64,000 nt of DNA from Pseudobdellovibrionaceae bacterium (GTDB lineage Bacteria > Bdellovibrionota > Bdellovibrionia > Bdellovibrionales > UBA1609), in assembly GCA_020635075.1 (NCBI GenBank), contig JACKAM010000001.1, positions 1,612,001 through 1,676,000 of the forward strand. The letters run 5' to 3'. Under the pieces are notes generated by a model. The model was not told the origin of the DNA and searched no databases. It saw only the letters and a program-made list of their open reading frames with translations. Positions 34,337 through 42,930 of this stretch are shown here, piece after piece. The stretch's first letter is position 1, and every line of letters starts with the position of its first letter. A program made the position numbers and the translations under genes.

Positions 34337-37327
34337 TTGGTTCAGTACTTTATTAAAAAAAGTATTGTTACGATTTGTTTGAATCTGTCGATTCTTCTTA
34401 TCGGCTATTTTTCACTCGATCACATTGCCAACGAGTTCATCCCCGCCATCGAAGTTCCGGCCGTGGGAGTGGTCTTCCCAACCACTTTCGTCCCCCACCG
34501 CAGAATTACCGAAGAGCTTATAGGTCCGATTGAAAAACGGCTTTTAGCCACTGGAGATGTTGAAAAAATTGAGACCACTCTGGATCGGGACCGGACTATT
34601 CTCTTTATTTTCTACAAGTGGTCCATTCGCCCCGAGGACTGCTTGCAGCGAGCTAGACAAGTTGTCAGTGGTGTTTCTCGGCCGGCCGGCATTCTGGAAC
34701 CGATTTTTGTTCTCCACCGCCCCACGATGTCGCCGATTTTTCGCATTGCCTTTACGGGGAAAAATGTCAACGCACTCACTCAAGACCTCACCCAGTTCTC
34801 GCGAACAGCAGAACGGATTCCCGGCGTTGCTGGAGTCAATCTCGTGGGTTCGGCCCCCATGAAGGCAGTGGTGGAAATGGACGCTCTCAGCGGCGCTCAG
34901 AACCAAGTGGCCGCCAGCGATGTGATCTCCTCAGCTATTCAACAGTGGTCTTTCCGCTATCTGTTCCGCAACGACAAAGGTGAAAAGGAGATTTTTCGAC
35001 TTCACCTTAAGGACGTGAACGACCTCAAAAGTCTCCCCGTCCAATCCAAATCAGGAAGCCAAGTGCCACTACGCTGGATCTCTCAAGTGGAAGAAACCCA
35101 CTCTCCTGCCAGTGTCTTTTTCGGCGATGGGCAAGATGCAGTGATATTGGAAGTGATGAAGGCTCCGGGTAGCGATGCCCTTCTTATTGTCGATAATGTC
35201 CTTAAGGGCATAAAGAAGCTTAGCCAGGAAAAGAATCTCAACTACACCATTCTGTATGATGAAGCGGAAAAGATCCGCGAAGCCCAAGCTGGGGTGATCC
35301 AAAACTTTGTTATTGGAGTGGGTTTGAACAGCCTCATTCTCATTATATTTCTGGGATCAATTATAGGCGCGGTCGTCGCTTCGTGCGTTTTCCCCACAGC
35401 CATCCTAGGCACTTTGTATGTGATGAAGGCTTCCGATATCTCTCTTAATATCTTTGCTCTCAACGGGTTTAGTCTGGCCTCGGGAATGATCACAGACAGC
35501 AGTATCGTCGTTCTTGAATCGATCATGAGGCGTTTTCAAAAGGGCGAAGACTTGGTCCAATCTGCTGCCCGAGGAACGAAAGACGTGATGATCGGTGTCT
35601 TGGCCTCTACCCTGACCACCGCCGCGGTAATCGTACCCATTTCAATGCAAACAGGAGTATCAAGTAAGCTCTTTAGCGACCTGGGCATTGTTCTGGTAGC
35701 CACTCAGTTTATTTGCTTAATTGCTGTATTCACTTTTGTTCCCTGGCTTTGTTCCCGCATTCTCAGCGACGATAAAAGTAGACCCGCGCCAATCGCGATT
35801 CTATATGGCCTTAGCTCCAGATTGGTCGATCGCATGCTTCAGCTTTCAACTGTAACACTCAAAAAGTCGGTCAAAGAGCGCGGCTTCCGCTGGGGCCTGC
35901 CCTTGGTGGCAACAATGGGTAGTCTCCTGATGATGGCTTTTTTGCCCAACTCGGAGTTTCTGCCGGTCGTGAGCTCTAAGATTTACTCCATTTCAATGCC
36001 GGTTAAGCGCATTGAACTCATGGAAAAGGGGAGTGACCTACAAAAACAATTGGCCATGAGTTTGGGAACCAATGAGGCTGTGAATTGGGTGGTCACGTCC
36101 CGATCTGATGATACCCTTAATTCGGTTCTTCGCGTCAAGAATCTTAAGGATGTCCCAGGAATCATTGAAAAAATAAGTCAGGATTTGAATTTTCCCCGGA
36201 AGAAAATTCTTGCTCTCCCCTTAGGTCCAACGCCGCCCACGGAACCCATGGGCTACGATGGCTACTTCTACATCAATAAGAATCTCCCCCCACAACAGCT
36301 CCGGTCCCTGACCGATTCCTTTTGCCAGAATCCTGGAATCATGGACTGTACGACCGCATCTCACTACCAGGAGTCACGCCTGCAACTTCGCCCCCGCCCT
36401 CTGGATATGTTCCGTTCTCATACCAACTTGTTTGCAACCATGGCCGACATTGCCAGTCTCACACAAAATTTAAATCTCTCCTCTCTCGCCAACCTGCCAA
36501 TAGCCTTTCCCGTTGAACTTCATCTCCCAGGCAAAGAACTTTTGACTTCATTTCCCTTGGCCACAGGAGGCTCTGGCGAGGGGATTAGTCGCCTGGGTGC
36601 TTTTTTTGACAGTGAGATTAATCGTTCGAGCAATGTCCTCTTTCGCCGGGATGGGCAAAATTTTATTCCCCTTTATTTTCGCCTCAACGGCATCACCATT
36701 GGCCAGGCTGTGGCCGCTCTGGAAGGTGAGGCCAAAGCCCAAGGGATCGATTCCGGATCTTTGATTCCCATGGGTGCCATAGAAACTATGAATGAAACTT
36801 TTGGCAAAATGATCAATGCACTCATTTTGGCTGCGGTGCTGATTTTCTTGGTCCTGGTGATTCAGTTCCGCTCCGCCCTGCAGGCCGCAATCATCATGTA
36901 TTCAATTCCCCTTTCTCTGGGCGGGGCCATTGCTGGACTGATTATTTTGGGTGAAACCCTGAATGTGGGCGTCATTGTTGGATTTGTCCTCCTCATTGGC
37001 ATCGTGGTGAACAACGGCATTCTTCTCATGGACGCTATCAACCAAAGGCGAACTGCGGGTATGCCACTACTTGAAGCTGTGATCGACGGGGTGGACTCAA
37101 GGACGAGGCCCATCCTCATGACCACCTTTTCTACCGTCTTTGGCATGATGCCCACTCTTGTTCTGGAAGCTGAAGGTAAGGAACTCTATCGCGGGATGGC
37201 CATCGTGAACGTTTTTGGAATGATATTTGGCACCTTTCTCACTTTGGTGGTCACACCCATTGTGATCCGCGCCCTCATTGCCAACCAAGGTGAGAAATCC
37301 GCCAGGAAAAAAGGAGTCGCCGCATGA
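34337..37327 (+). CDS. RND-family efflux transporter subunit (HAE1-like)
   Basis: The 996-residue inner-membrane protein has the RND layout: one membrane helix, a large periplasmic loop, helices 2-6, helix 7, a second loop and helices 8-12. Helix 4 reads SGMITDSSIVVLE, where AcrB has VDDAIVVVE, so one of the two proton-relay aspartates is retained. The C-terminal half carries GEALNVG-like and VGIVVNNGILLMD motifs (here GIVVNNGILLMD). It exports hydrophobic or toxic compounds by proton antiport; the substrate is unknown. A TTG start at 34337 follows AAGGA. It is followed by a small gene (ATGA overlap) and a second RND-like gene. Confidence 0.92.
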   Translation: MVQYFIKKSIVTICLNLSILLIGYFSLDHIANEFIPAIEVPAVGVVFPTTFVPHRRITEELIGPIEKRLLATGDVEKIETTLDRDRTILFIFYKWSIRPEDCLQRARQVVSGVSRPAGILEPIFVLHRPTMSPIFRIAFTGKNVNALTQDLTQFSRTAERIPGVAGVNLVGSAPMKAVVEMDALSGAQNQVAASDVISSAIQQWSFRYLFRNDKGEKEIFRLHLKDVNDLKSLPVQSKSGSQVPLRWISQVEETHSPASVFFGDGQDAVILEVMKAPGSDALLIVDNVLKGIKKLSQEKNLNYTILYDEAEKIREAQAGVIQNFVIGVGLNSLILIIFLGSIIGAVVASCVFPTAILGTLYVMKASDISLNIFALNGFSLASGMITDSSIVVLESIMRRFQKGEDLVQSAARGTKDVMIGVLASTLTTAAVIVPISMQTGVSSKLFSDLGIVLVATQFICLIAVFTFVPWLCSRILSDDKSRPAPIAILYGLSSRLVDRMLQLSTVTLKKSVKERGFRWGLPLVATMGSLLMMAFLPNSEFLPVVSSKIYSISMPVKRIELMEKGSDLQKQLAMSLGTNEAVNWVVTSRSDDTLNSVLRVKNLKDVPGIIEKISQDLNFPRKKILALPLGPTPPTEPMGYDGYFYINKNLPPQQLRSLTDSFCQNPGIMDCTTASHYQESRLQLRPRPLDMFRSHTNLFATMADIASLTQNLNLSSLANLPIAFPVELHLPGKELLTSFPLATGGSGEGISRLGAFFDSEINRSSNVLFRRDGQNFIPLYFRLNGITIGQAVAALEGEAKAQGIDSGSLIPMGAIETMNETFGKMINALILAAVLIFLVLVIQFRSALQAAIIMYSIPLSLGGAIAGLIILGETLNVGVIVGFVLLIGIVVNNGILLMDAINQRRTAGMPLLEAVIDGVDSRTRPILMTTFSTVFGMMPTLVLEAEGKELYRGMAIVNVFGMIFGTFLTLVVTPIVIRALIANQGEKSARKKGVAA

Positions 37328-37614
37328 ATGCTCTTATGGCCCTTTATGACAGTGAATTGAGGGATGAGGTATTCACCCTCATGGAACTAGCCAAAATCAA
37401 GTCTTACACCCAGTTTGTTGGCCTTCATGGCTCCAGCGAACATGGGAAAAAAGAAGGCACGGTGGCCTGGCCTGGGTCTAATGAAATTGTATTGATCATC
37501 GTTAACGATGAGCAGAAAGCCCACTTTCATCAGATTGTGACGGACTACAAGAATGAACGCTCCACCCGCCCAGGCTTGTTGTTGTTTGACTGGAACCTGA
37601 ATGAGGTTTGCTAA
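37324..37614 (+). CDS. Small PII/CutA-like protein encoded between RND subunits
   Basis: The 96-residue soluble product reads as a beta-alpha-beta-beta-alpha-beta ferredoxin-like unit (ALMALYDSELRDEVFTLMEL, then IVLIIVNDEQKAHFHQIVTDY, then LLLFDW). That pattern resembles PII or CutA trimers, and similar small proteins are often coded beside RND pumps. Overlap with the pump gene is 4 bp (ATGA), so the two are translationally coupled. The next RND gene starts within 3 bp. It could sense a metabolite or metal and control the pump directly. Assignment rests on pattern only, without a family hit. Confidence 0.6.
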   Translation: MNALMALYDSELRDEVFTLMELAKIKSYTQFVGLHGSSEHGKKEGTVAWPGSNEIVLIIVNDEQKAHFHQIVTDYKNERSTRPGLLLFDWNLNEVC

Positions 37615-37616
37615 AT

Positions 37617-40262
37617 ATGCTAAAGCTTGCCCAACTGCTTGAGAAGTATCGATCAGCTGTCATGGTGCTCCTGTTTGCCCCTGTCCTGGGTTTGTTCCTC
37701 AGTTCGGAGTTTCATCTGGAAATGGTGCCACCGAACCCCCACTTGGAGTTTCTCATCACTTACGAAGTGCCGGCCCGAACTGCTGAGGAAATCACCCTCC
37801 GAGCCGTGGAACCCTCCGAGAAGATTCTTAATGGTCTCCCCGGACTTCTGGGCATGGAAGCCAACGTGGAAGATGAAAGGGCCGAGATCCGCCTGCGCTT
37901 TAGCGCATCCACCAAAGTCAATGTCGCTTATCTCAATATTCAGGAGAAGATGGACCGCATTCGCCTGATTCTACCCCGGGATGTGGAGCGGTATAGCATT
38001 GATTTTGTCCAGGCCGAGAAGCCGGCTACTTTGGAATTCTCAAATACTGACGGAATGCCCGTCTCCCGCCTTGCAGAAATACTCGGCCCCCACCAGGGAT
38101 CCATTCAAAAAACCGAGCCCCCGCTTGAACGGCAGGTACGCATTCTCGTTGAACCCCATCCTAAGAGTCTCGCCGAAAATCAAATTTCTGTCAGCCAGGT
38201 GGTTCAGGCTCTGCAATCGCTGGGACTCTCCACCAGTCTCGGGCGACGACAAGGATTGCTATTTGAAACTGCCACCAGCTTTACCGATATCGAGCACCTG
38301 CGCTCGGCCTTGGTTGGAGCCGTTGGTCATCGCCCCTTGCGTTTAAGCGATGTGGCCTCAATCCGCATTGATTCTCAGCCCCCGGTCCAGAACCTTTCCA
38401 TCTGGATGGATGAAAAACGGGGCAGTCCTCGGGAGGTGATCTCGCGAATGGAAGAGGCCTTTCCGGGAGTGGTGACCATCGGGCCGAAATTTGAAGCCAT
38501 CTTTGCCCAAAGTCTTCAGCCCATTCTTCTTATCCTCATCTGCTTTTTGCTGCAGATACTCGTGGTGTGGATCGTGAAGCTTCCGATGAGATCCATGCTC
38601 TATGTGGGAGCTACTGGTCTATTGGTTGCGGTTCACTTTCTGTTTTGGAAGGGCCTGGTGGCTCCTCCCTTTACAGTGATGGATCTTCATGCCCTGGCTC
38701 TAACACTGATGTTTGGTTCACTGTTTTTGCCCGTGCTCTACATTCGTATCCGCACTTATTTTATGAATGAGAAAGTCATACCCCGACCACCGAAAACCCT
38801 GGACCAGGCCAAGCTGTTTTCCATGGCCGAGCTCCTCCCCACCTTTTTGGTTCTTTGTGTTGCCCTTTGGATTGCGGCCTTGCCCATTCTTTCAACTACA
38901 GTAAACCTACCGAGTCGGTATATTGCCGAGAGCTTCTTCTATCTTGGCCTTCCCATTTTGTTCGCCGCACTGATAGTGATCCCGCTTTCCACTCAAGGTG
39001 ATTTTTTGCTGCACAATATTACTTTGCCACGGACCAAAATGATTTGGCATCTTTCTCACATTCAATCACAGATTGGCGTATGGTCAATTGTCGGCCTCGC
39101 CATTGCCACCTTTGTGATCTTTCAAAGGTTTGATTTTGGTGTCTCCTACAAGATCCATGACAATCTCACGCGCAAGATGGTCATGGACCTTCGCGGCTAT
39201 TCCAACCAACTGTTATTCAAGTCTCAGGGTCTGGCGGATTCCGATCTCAAGCAGGCGAGATTTGAGTACGCAGATCGCAATCTCTTTGAAACGGTTCGGG
39301 TTCGTGAGTTCACCTCAAGTGGAATGAGATACCTGGGCCAGTTGGATCTTATGGGATTTGTTTCCGCCATGAAGGGGGTGCAAACCGGCGAGTCCTTTGG
39401 CTTTATCCAAGGAAGCAGCAATACCCCCATTCCCCTGCAGTTTTCATCCAGCCACTTTGATGCAGACTGGATACCCGGCCTTTACTTTGCCTCAAAAAAT
39501 CCGGAAAGCAGCAACCTACCGGTCGAGACTCTCACCGCTGCCAGACTGGAACAAAAGCCTTCGCGCATCCTCCGTGACAATATGGTGGAGGGCGACCGGG
39601 TTCGCCCGGAATATGACCGTAGCAGAGGGAGCTTTCAAACCTCCCCCCAGCAGGGAATTTTTCCCACCCCCTGGACCAAGTACCTCCTGAAGCAGTTTCA
39701 GGAGTACCAAAGCACCCACTGGCTGAGTTTGATTTTTCTCTTCTTCTTATTTGCCATTTATTTGAATTCGTTTATCCGCAGTGCTCTGGTGATCATGTTC
39801 GCCCTTGCAACCACCGGATTTGTTTTGTTCGTTCGCTATCTGATTCCCGACGCTTTCCACGCCGATAGTTTGTGGTTACTGGAGGTGGGAACCTTTCTCG
39901 CCTTGTTTCAAATACTCGTGTCCGCCCGAATTATTGATATTGAGCGTTCCCGGGGTTACGACAGGGACCTGTGCATCGAGGGGGTAAAAAAGGAATTTGC
40001 TCCGACGGTGTTTCTCTGTAGTGGCACGTTTGTCCTGGCTATTCTCGTTGCTGGCATCACCGAGTTTTTCCCTTTTGTGCCGGCCATGGGTTTTTGGAAA
40101 GAAGGGGTGATTTTGGCCGTACTCATGGGCGCCATCTTACTCTACAGCGCCCACATTCTTTTTTCTCTGTTTTATCTTTCCAGCGAAGAGCTTTTGGATC
40201 GTATGATCTTCCGCTTCTACAGGGCCTTTACTTTGTGGAAACGCCTACGGAAGGGAGACTGA
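37617..40262 (+). CDS. Degenerate RND-like transporter subunit
   Basis: The product (881 residues) keeps the RND outline: first membrane helix, periplasmic porter domain (about 40-300), helix group near 305-500, second periplasmic loop (about 515-705) and a last group to 870. It is about 120 residues shorter than typical. Helix 4 (FTVMDLHALALTLMFGSLFLP) has no Asp pair in the position that carries proton-relay residues in AcrB. It therefore probably cannot pump on its own and may assemble with the 996-residue subunit. A TTG at 37608 could also start it. Its last 35 bp overlap the opposing Gly-rich protein gene. Confidence 0.8.
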   Translation: MLKLAQLLEKYRSAVMVLLFAPVLGLFLSSEFHLEMVPPNPHLEFLITYEVPARTAEEITLRAVEPSEKILNGLPGLLGMEANVEDERAEIRLRFSASTKVNVAYLNIQEKMDRIRLILPRDVERYSIDFVQAEKPATLEFSNTDGMPVSRLAEILGPHQGSIQKTEPPLERQVRILVEPHPKSLAENQISVSQVVQALQSLGLSTSLGRRQGLLFETATSFTDIEHLRSALVGAVGHRPLRLSDVASIRIDSQPPVQNLSIWMDEKRGSPREVISRMEEAFPGVVTIGPKFEAIFAQSLQPILLILICFLLQILVVWIVKLPMRSMLYVGATGLLVAVHFLFWKGLVAPPFTVMDLHALALTLMFGSLFLPVLYIRIRTYFMNEKVIPRPPKTLDQAKLFSMAELLPTFLVLCVALWIAALPILSTTVNLPSRYIAESFFYLGLPILFAALIVIPLSTQGDFLLHNITLPRTKMIWHLSHIQSQIGVWSIVGLAIATFVIFQRFDFGVSYKIHDNLTRKMVMDLRGYSNQLLFKSQGLADSDLKQARFEYADRNLFETVRVREFTSSGMRYLGQLDLMGFVSAMKGVQTGESFGFIQGSSNTPIPLQFSSSHFDADWIPGLYFASKNPESSNLPVETLTAARLEQKPSRILRDNMVEGDRVRPEYDRSRGSFQTSPQQGIFPTPWTKYLLKQFQEYQSTHWLSLIFLFFLFAIYLNSFIRSALVIMFALATTGFVLFVRYLIPDAFHADSLWLLEVGTFLALFQILVSARIIDIERSRGYDRDLCIEGVKKEFAPTVFLCSGTFVLAILVAGITEFFPFVPAMGFWKEGVILAVLMGAILLYSAHILFSLFYLSSEELLDRMIFRFYRAFTLWKRLRKGD

Positions 40263-41094
40263 CGAAATCCACGTTACCTGACGGGCCCATTGCACCATTT
40301 TGCGGGAAGCCCGTCGCCGTGCGACCAGAAAAGCCACTGCGTCCACTAAATCCACGGCTCACACACTTTCTTTCCCCACGGTCGTAATAACATGGATCTC
40401 CAGCACGACCGCCACGCCCCCCGCTCCCGGGGCGACCATTCATTCCGGCCCGACCACCAAGCCCGCCGTGAACGCGAATCTCTAACAAATTTGCCAAGTC
40501 TTCATGGCCCGCAGACAGATGAACAACCACGCGCCCACCGGGGCCACCATCCGCACCGGCACCACCCAGTCCCGCATTGCCGCCGTTACCACCATTGCCG
40601 CCATCACCCGAGCGATGACCAAAGCCACGCACATCGCCGCCCTCGCCACCATCACCACCATCTTGCCCATTGCCACCGCGGCCACCGCTTCCACCGGTAC
40701 CGCCAACGGCGTAAAGCAAGATTTTTTGATCGGGGACGACTTGAACTTCTTCATTAACCAAGGTCGGCTCTCCGCTGCCCGGGCGCTGAACTTCTGCTCT
40801 GATATGCAGATAATCCGGCTGAGACCCGGGAGTCATCCACAACAAGATCTCCCCACCATGGCCACCGGTTCGCCCCTCTTTGCCCTCTTCGCCATGCCTT
40901 CCGTCGTCGCCATCACGACCATCGGAACCATTAAAACCATCAAAGCCATCGCGAGCCCGCCCAATATGACTGCGCCCATCCATGCCTGACAAACCACTCA
41001 AGCCCTGGGCATTGAGACGATAAAAATAATCTTCGGCGCCTGCAGTGATTGAAATGACCAATAGACTCAAACACAGCAAAAGAGTGCGACACAT
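40228..41094 (-). CDS. Secreted Gly-rich collagen-like repeat protein
   Basis: The 288-residue product has a signal peptide (MCRTLLLCLSLLVISIT, cut near AGA). The mature protein is about one-third glycine, in two blocks of GxxGxx repeats: residues about 35-85 (GRDGDDGRHGEEGKEG) and 130-275 (GGRGGNGQDGGDGGEGGD and others), separated by a short beta-like segment (EILLWMTP). It likely forms an extended fibre or coat on the cell surface. It converges on the degenerate RND gene with a 35-bp overlap. Repeats drift in sequence, so they look old. Confidence 0.8.
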   Translation of the reverse strand: MCRTLLLCLSLLVISITAGAEDYFYRLNAQGLSGLSGMDGRSHIGRARDGFDGFNGSDGRDGDDGRHGEEGKEGRTGGHGGEILLWMTPGSQPDYLHIRAEVQRPGSGEPTLVNEEVQVVPDQKILLYAVGGTGGSGGRGGNGQDGGDGGEGGDVRGFGHRSGDGGNGGNGGNAGLGGAGADGGPGGRVVVHLSAGHEDLANLLEIRVHGGLGGRAGMNGRPGSGGRGGRAGDPCYYDRGERKCVSRGFSGRSGFSGRTATGFPQNGAMGPSGNVDFVSLPSVGVSTK

Positions 41095-41209
41095 AGAATT
41101 CCCCCCGGAAACGATTTGTAAGACCCATCAAGCCTAGACCTTCGTTGGCGAAGTTTCCAGTGTTGCCGAGGCATTTCAGTGGTTTTTCTAGGTACGGGGC
41201 ATTAACTGC

Positions 41210-42625
41210 TCACGGGCAGTCAGAAATGGTGGCCGGATTGCCATTGAGCTGAGACGTGTCGCTCCAACTCCCTGCGTAGGTGCCCGTCGACATACCGGTA
41301 AAGCCGACAGTGGCCGTTGATTCATTGCAGACCAGGTTTTGGTTAGCCGAGGAGTTGAACTGATTTCCTCCACTACCGTTAAGTGCCTTAAGTGCCGTGC
41401 CGGTGTTACCGGTGATCTGGGCGGTGCGTTTGAGGGTGGACCCCTCAATATTGGTAACACCACCCGTGAAAGTGTTGTCATCAATGGCAATGGCTCCATT
41501 ACCGCAGCCATCTTTGATGGTGGAGTTTGTCACCGTCAGGGTGCCGCGAAAGTTGAAAAGAGGATAGTCCGTGGCATCACTGCTGCCATCGCAAAAAATG
41601 GTGCTATTTGTGACTGTAGCTGTAGAACCAATGGAAACGCGAATTCCCTGATACTTGGAAGTAATCACACTATCTGTCACCACTAAGGTCCCAGAATCAA
41701 CAAACGCCCCCATTTTGCCTTCGGCAACCGAAATCGAGGAATCATGGATCTTAATCGGCGTCGTACTCCCGCTGTTTCCATCAATGTTCACTGTGTAGGC
41801 TGAGCCCGCGACTCCCGAATTGGTGATCGTGGAGTGGAGAATCTGAATATCTTGACTGGATGAGTCCGCCATCACTGCCCAACCAGAACCGCCGGTGTTA
41901 AAGTCAATGGTCACACCGACGAGCTTAATACCGGTGCGCCCAGTCGCTGTGAATACCGACATCTGGGCGCTGGTACCGCTGTTACGGGTGGAGACAAAGC
42001 CCGCTGTCTGGCCTTGGCGAACAACAATGGTGGTGTTATCGCCACCAAAAGTCATGTCATCACCATTGAGGGCCACCGAGTTGTTGATGGTCACCCCGTT
42101 AGTCAAACAAATCACTTTGGAGCCGGTTCCCAGTCGAGAGGACTCAAATAGGTCAAAGGTGTTATTGGTACCGTCCTCCTCTTCATCACAGGAGATAAAA
42201 CTCACCCCAGAGTATTGGCTTGAGGGCGTAAACTCGTAGTCCTCATAGTAGCCATTATTACCATAGGCGCGGATGATATGCTTTTGGCTATAATCCGAGG
42301 TGAGCCAAACCAAGGAAGATGTGGAGTCACAGGAACCAAAGCTGGCTCCCCCATCGCGACTGCAGTAGGCGGATGACCCTGAATGGGTGAAGGTCAAAGT
42401 TCTTGGTGTCACGTTGTCGTCCACCCATAGTGTCCGGGTCGAGTTGGGCACCGTCACCGATAAACCTACCGCAGAGGTCGACGCCGATTCAGAAGTGCAG
42501 TTTTGATTCTGTCTTGCTCCGAGACGAAACAAATTATCCCAGCCATCTGTCCCACAATGAGAGCCGCAGCCGGTCAGGCTAAGGAGGGAAACAAGGATGA
42601 GAAGAGAAAAACCGAAATGAATCAT
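41210..42625 (-). CDS. Lipoprotein with right-handed beta-helix-like repeats
   Basis: The product begins with a lipoprotein signal peptide; the lipobox LTGC puts the lipidated cysteine at residue 20. The 471-residue mature part is rich in Thr, Ser, Asn and Gly, with periodic 'TxTNSTI' and 'VTDSVI' steps (about 215-420), as in parallel beta-helix (pectate-lyase-like) folds that bind polysaccharide or act as surface spikes. No catalytic motif is recognised. I use the ATG at 42625 (MIHFGF), with AGG eight bases upstream; a start at 42643 would delay the signal peptide. Confidence 0.75.
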   Translation of the reverse strand: MIHFGFSLLILVSLLSLTGCGSHCGTDGWDNLFRLGARQNQNCTSESASTSAVGLSVTVPNSTRTLWVDDNVTPRTLTFTHSGSSAYCSRDGGASFGSCDSTSSLVWLTSDYSQKHIIRAYGNNGYYEDYEFTPSSQYSGVSFISCDEEEDGTNNTFDLFESSRLGTGSKVICLTNGVTINNSVALNGDDMTFGGDNTTIVVRQGQTAGFVSTRNSGTSAQMSVFTATGRTGIKLVGVTIDFNTGGSGWAVMADSSSQDIQILHSTITNSGVAGSAYTVNIDGNSGSTTPIKIHDSSISVAEGKMGAFVDSGTLVVTDSVITSKYQGIRVSIGSTATVTNSTIFCDGSSDATDYPLFNFRGTLTVTNSTIKDGCGNGAIAIDDNTFTGGVTNIEGSTLKRTAQITGNTGTALKALNGSGGNQFNSSANQNLVCNESTATVGFTGMSTGTYAGSWSDTSQLNGNPATISDCP

Positions 42626-42930
42626 GGTTGACCTATCGGCCAATGTAGAATCCAGATAAGGGTTAACAAGGCATCTTCACAACTTAAGATAACCTTAATC
42701 CTTTTGGACCTAATCCAGACACCATCAATGCTCTATCTTTGGTGAAGCCTTCAGTTGGTTAAGCTGATGACTGTAACGACCACAAAGATACCAAGAGTAA
42801 ATGAAATCATGCCTTCTCTATCGGCCGTTGCCAGTGCAGGATGAGTATTCACACTCTTTCTTTACACTAAATATTTGCGGCTTAAGAAAGCCTTAAGAAC
42901 TCAAGATATACCACAAAACCAATCAACGCC
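42626..42930. promoter_or_regulatory. 305-bp intergenic region with duplicated CTTAAG element
   Basis: Two related elements occur: CTTAAGATAACCTTAAT (42683-42699) and CTTAAGAAAGCCTTAAG (42881-42897). Each has CTTAAG followed 4 bp later by CCTTAA, so half-sites repeat about every 10-11 bp, and flanking bases (ATCAATGCTCTATCTTTGG and AATCAACGCCTTATCTTTC) also match. This looks like an old duplication or two binding sites for one regulator upstream of the beta-helix lipoprotein gene. No clear -35/-10 is visible. Confidence 0.4.

Noticed and set aside
40392..40989. Long frames on the plus strand opposite the Gly-rich gene (His/Arg- and Ala/Thr-rich)
   Set aside because: These are mirror products of the GGX repeats on the other strand, with skewed composition and no start signals.
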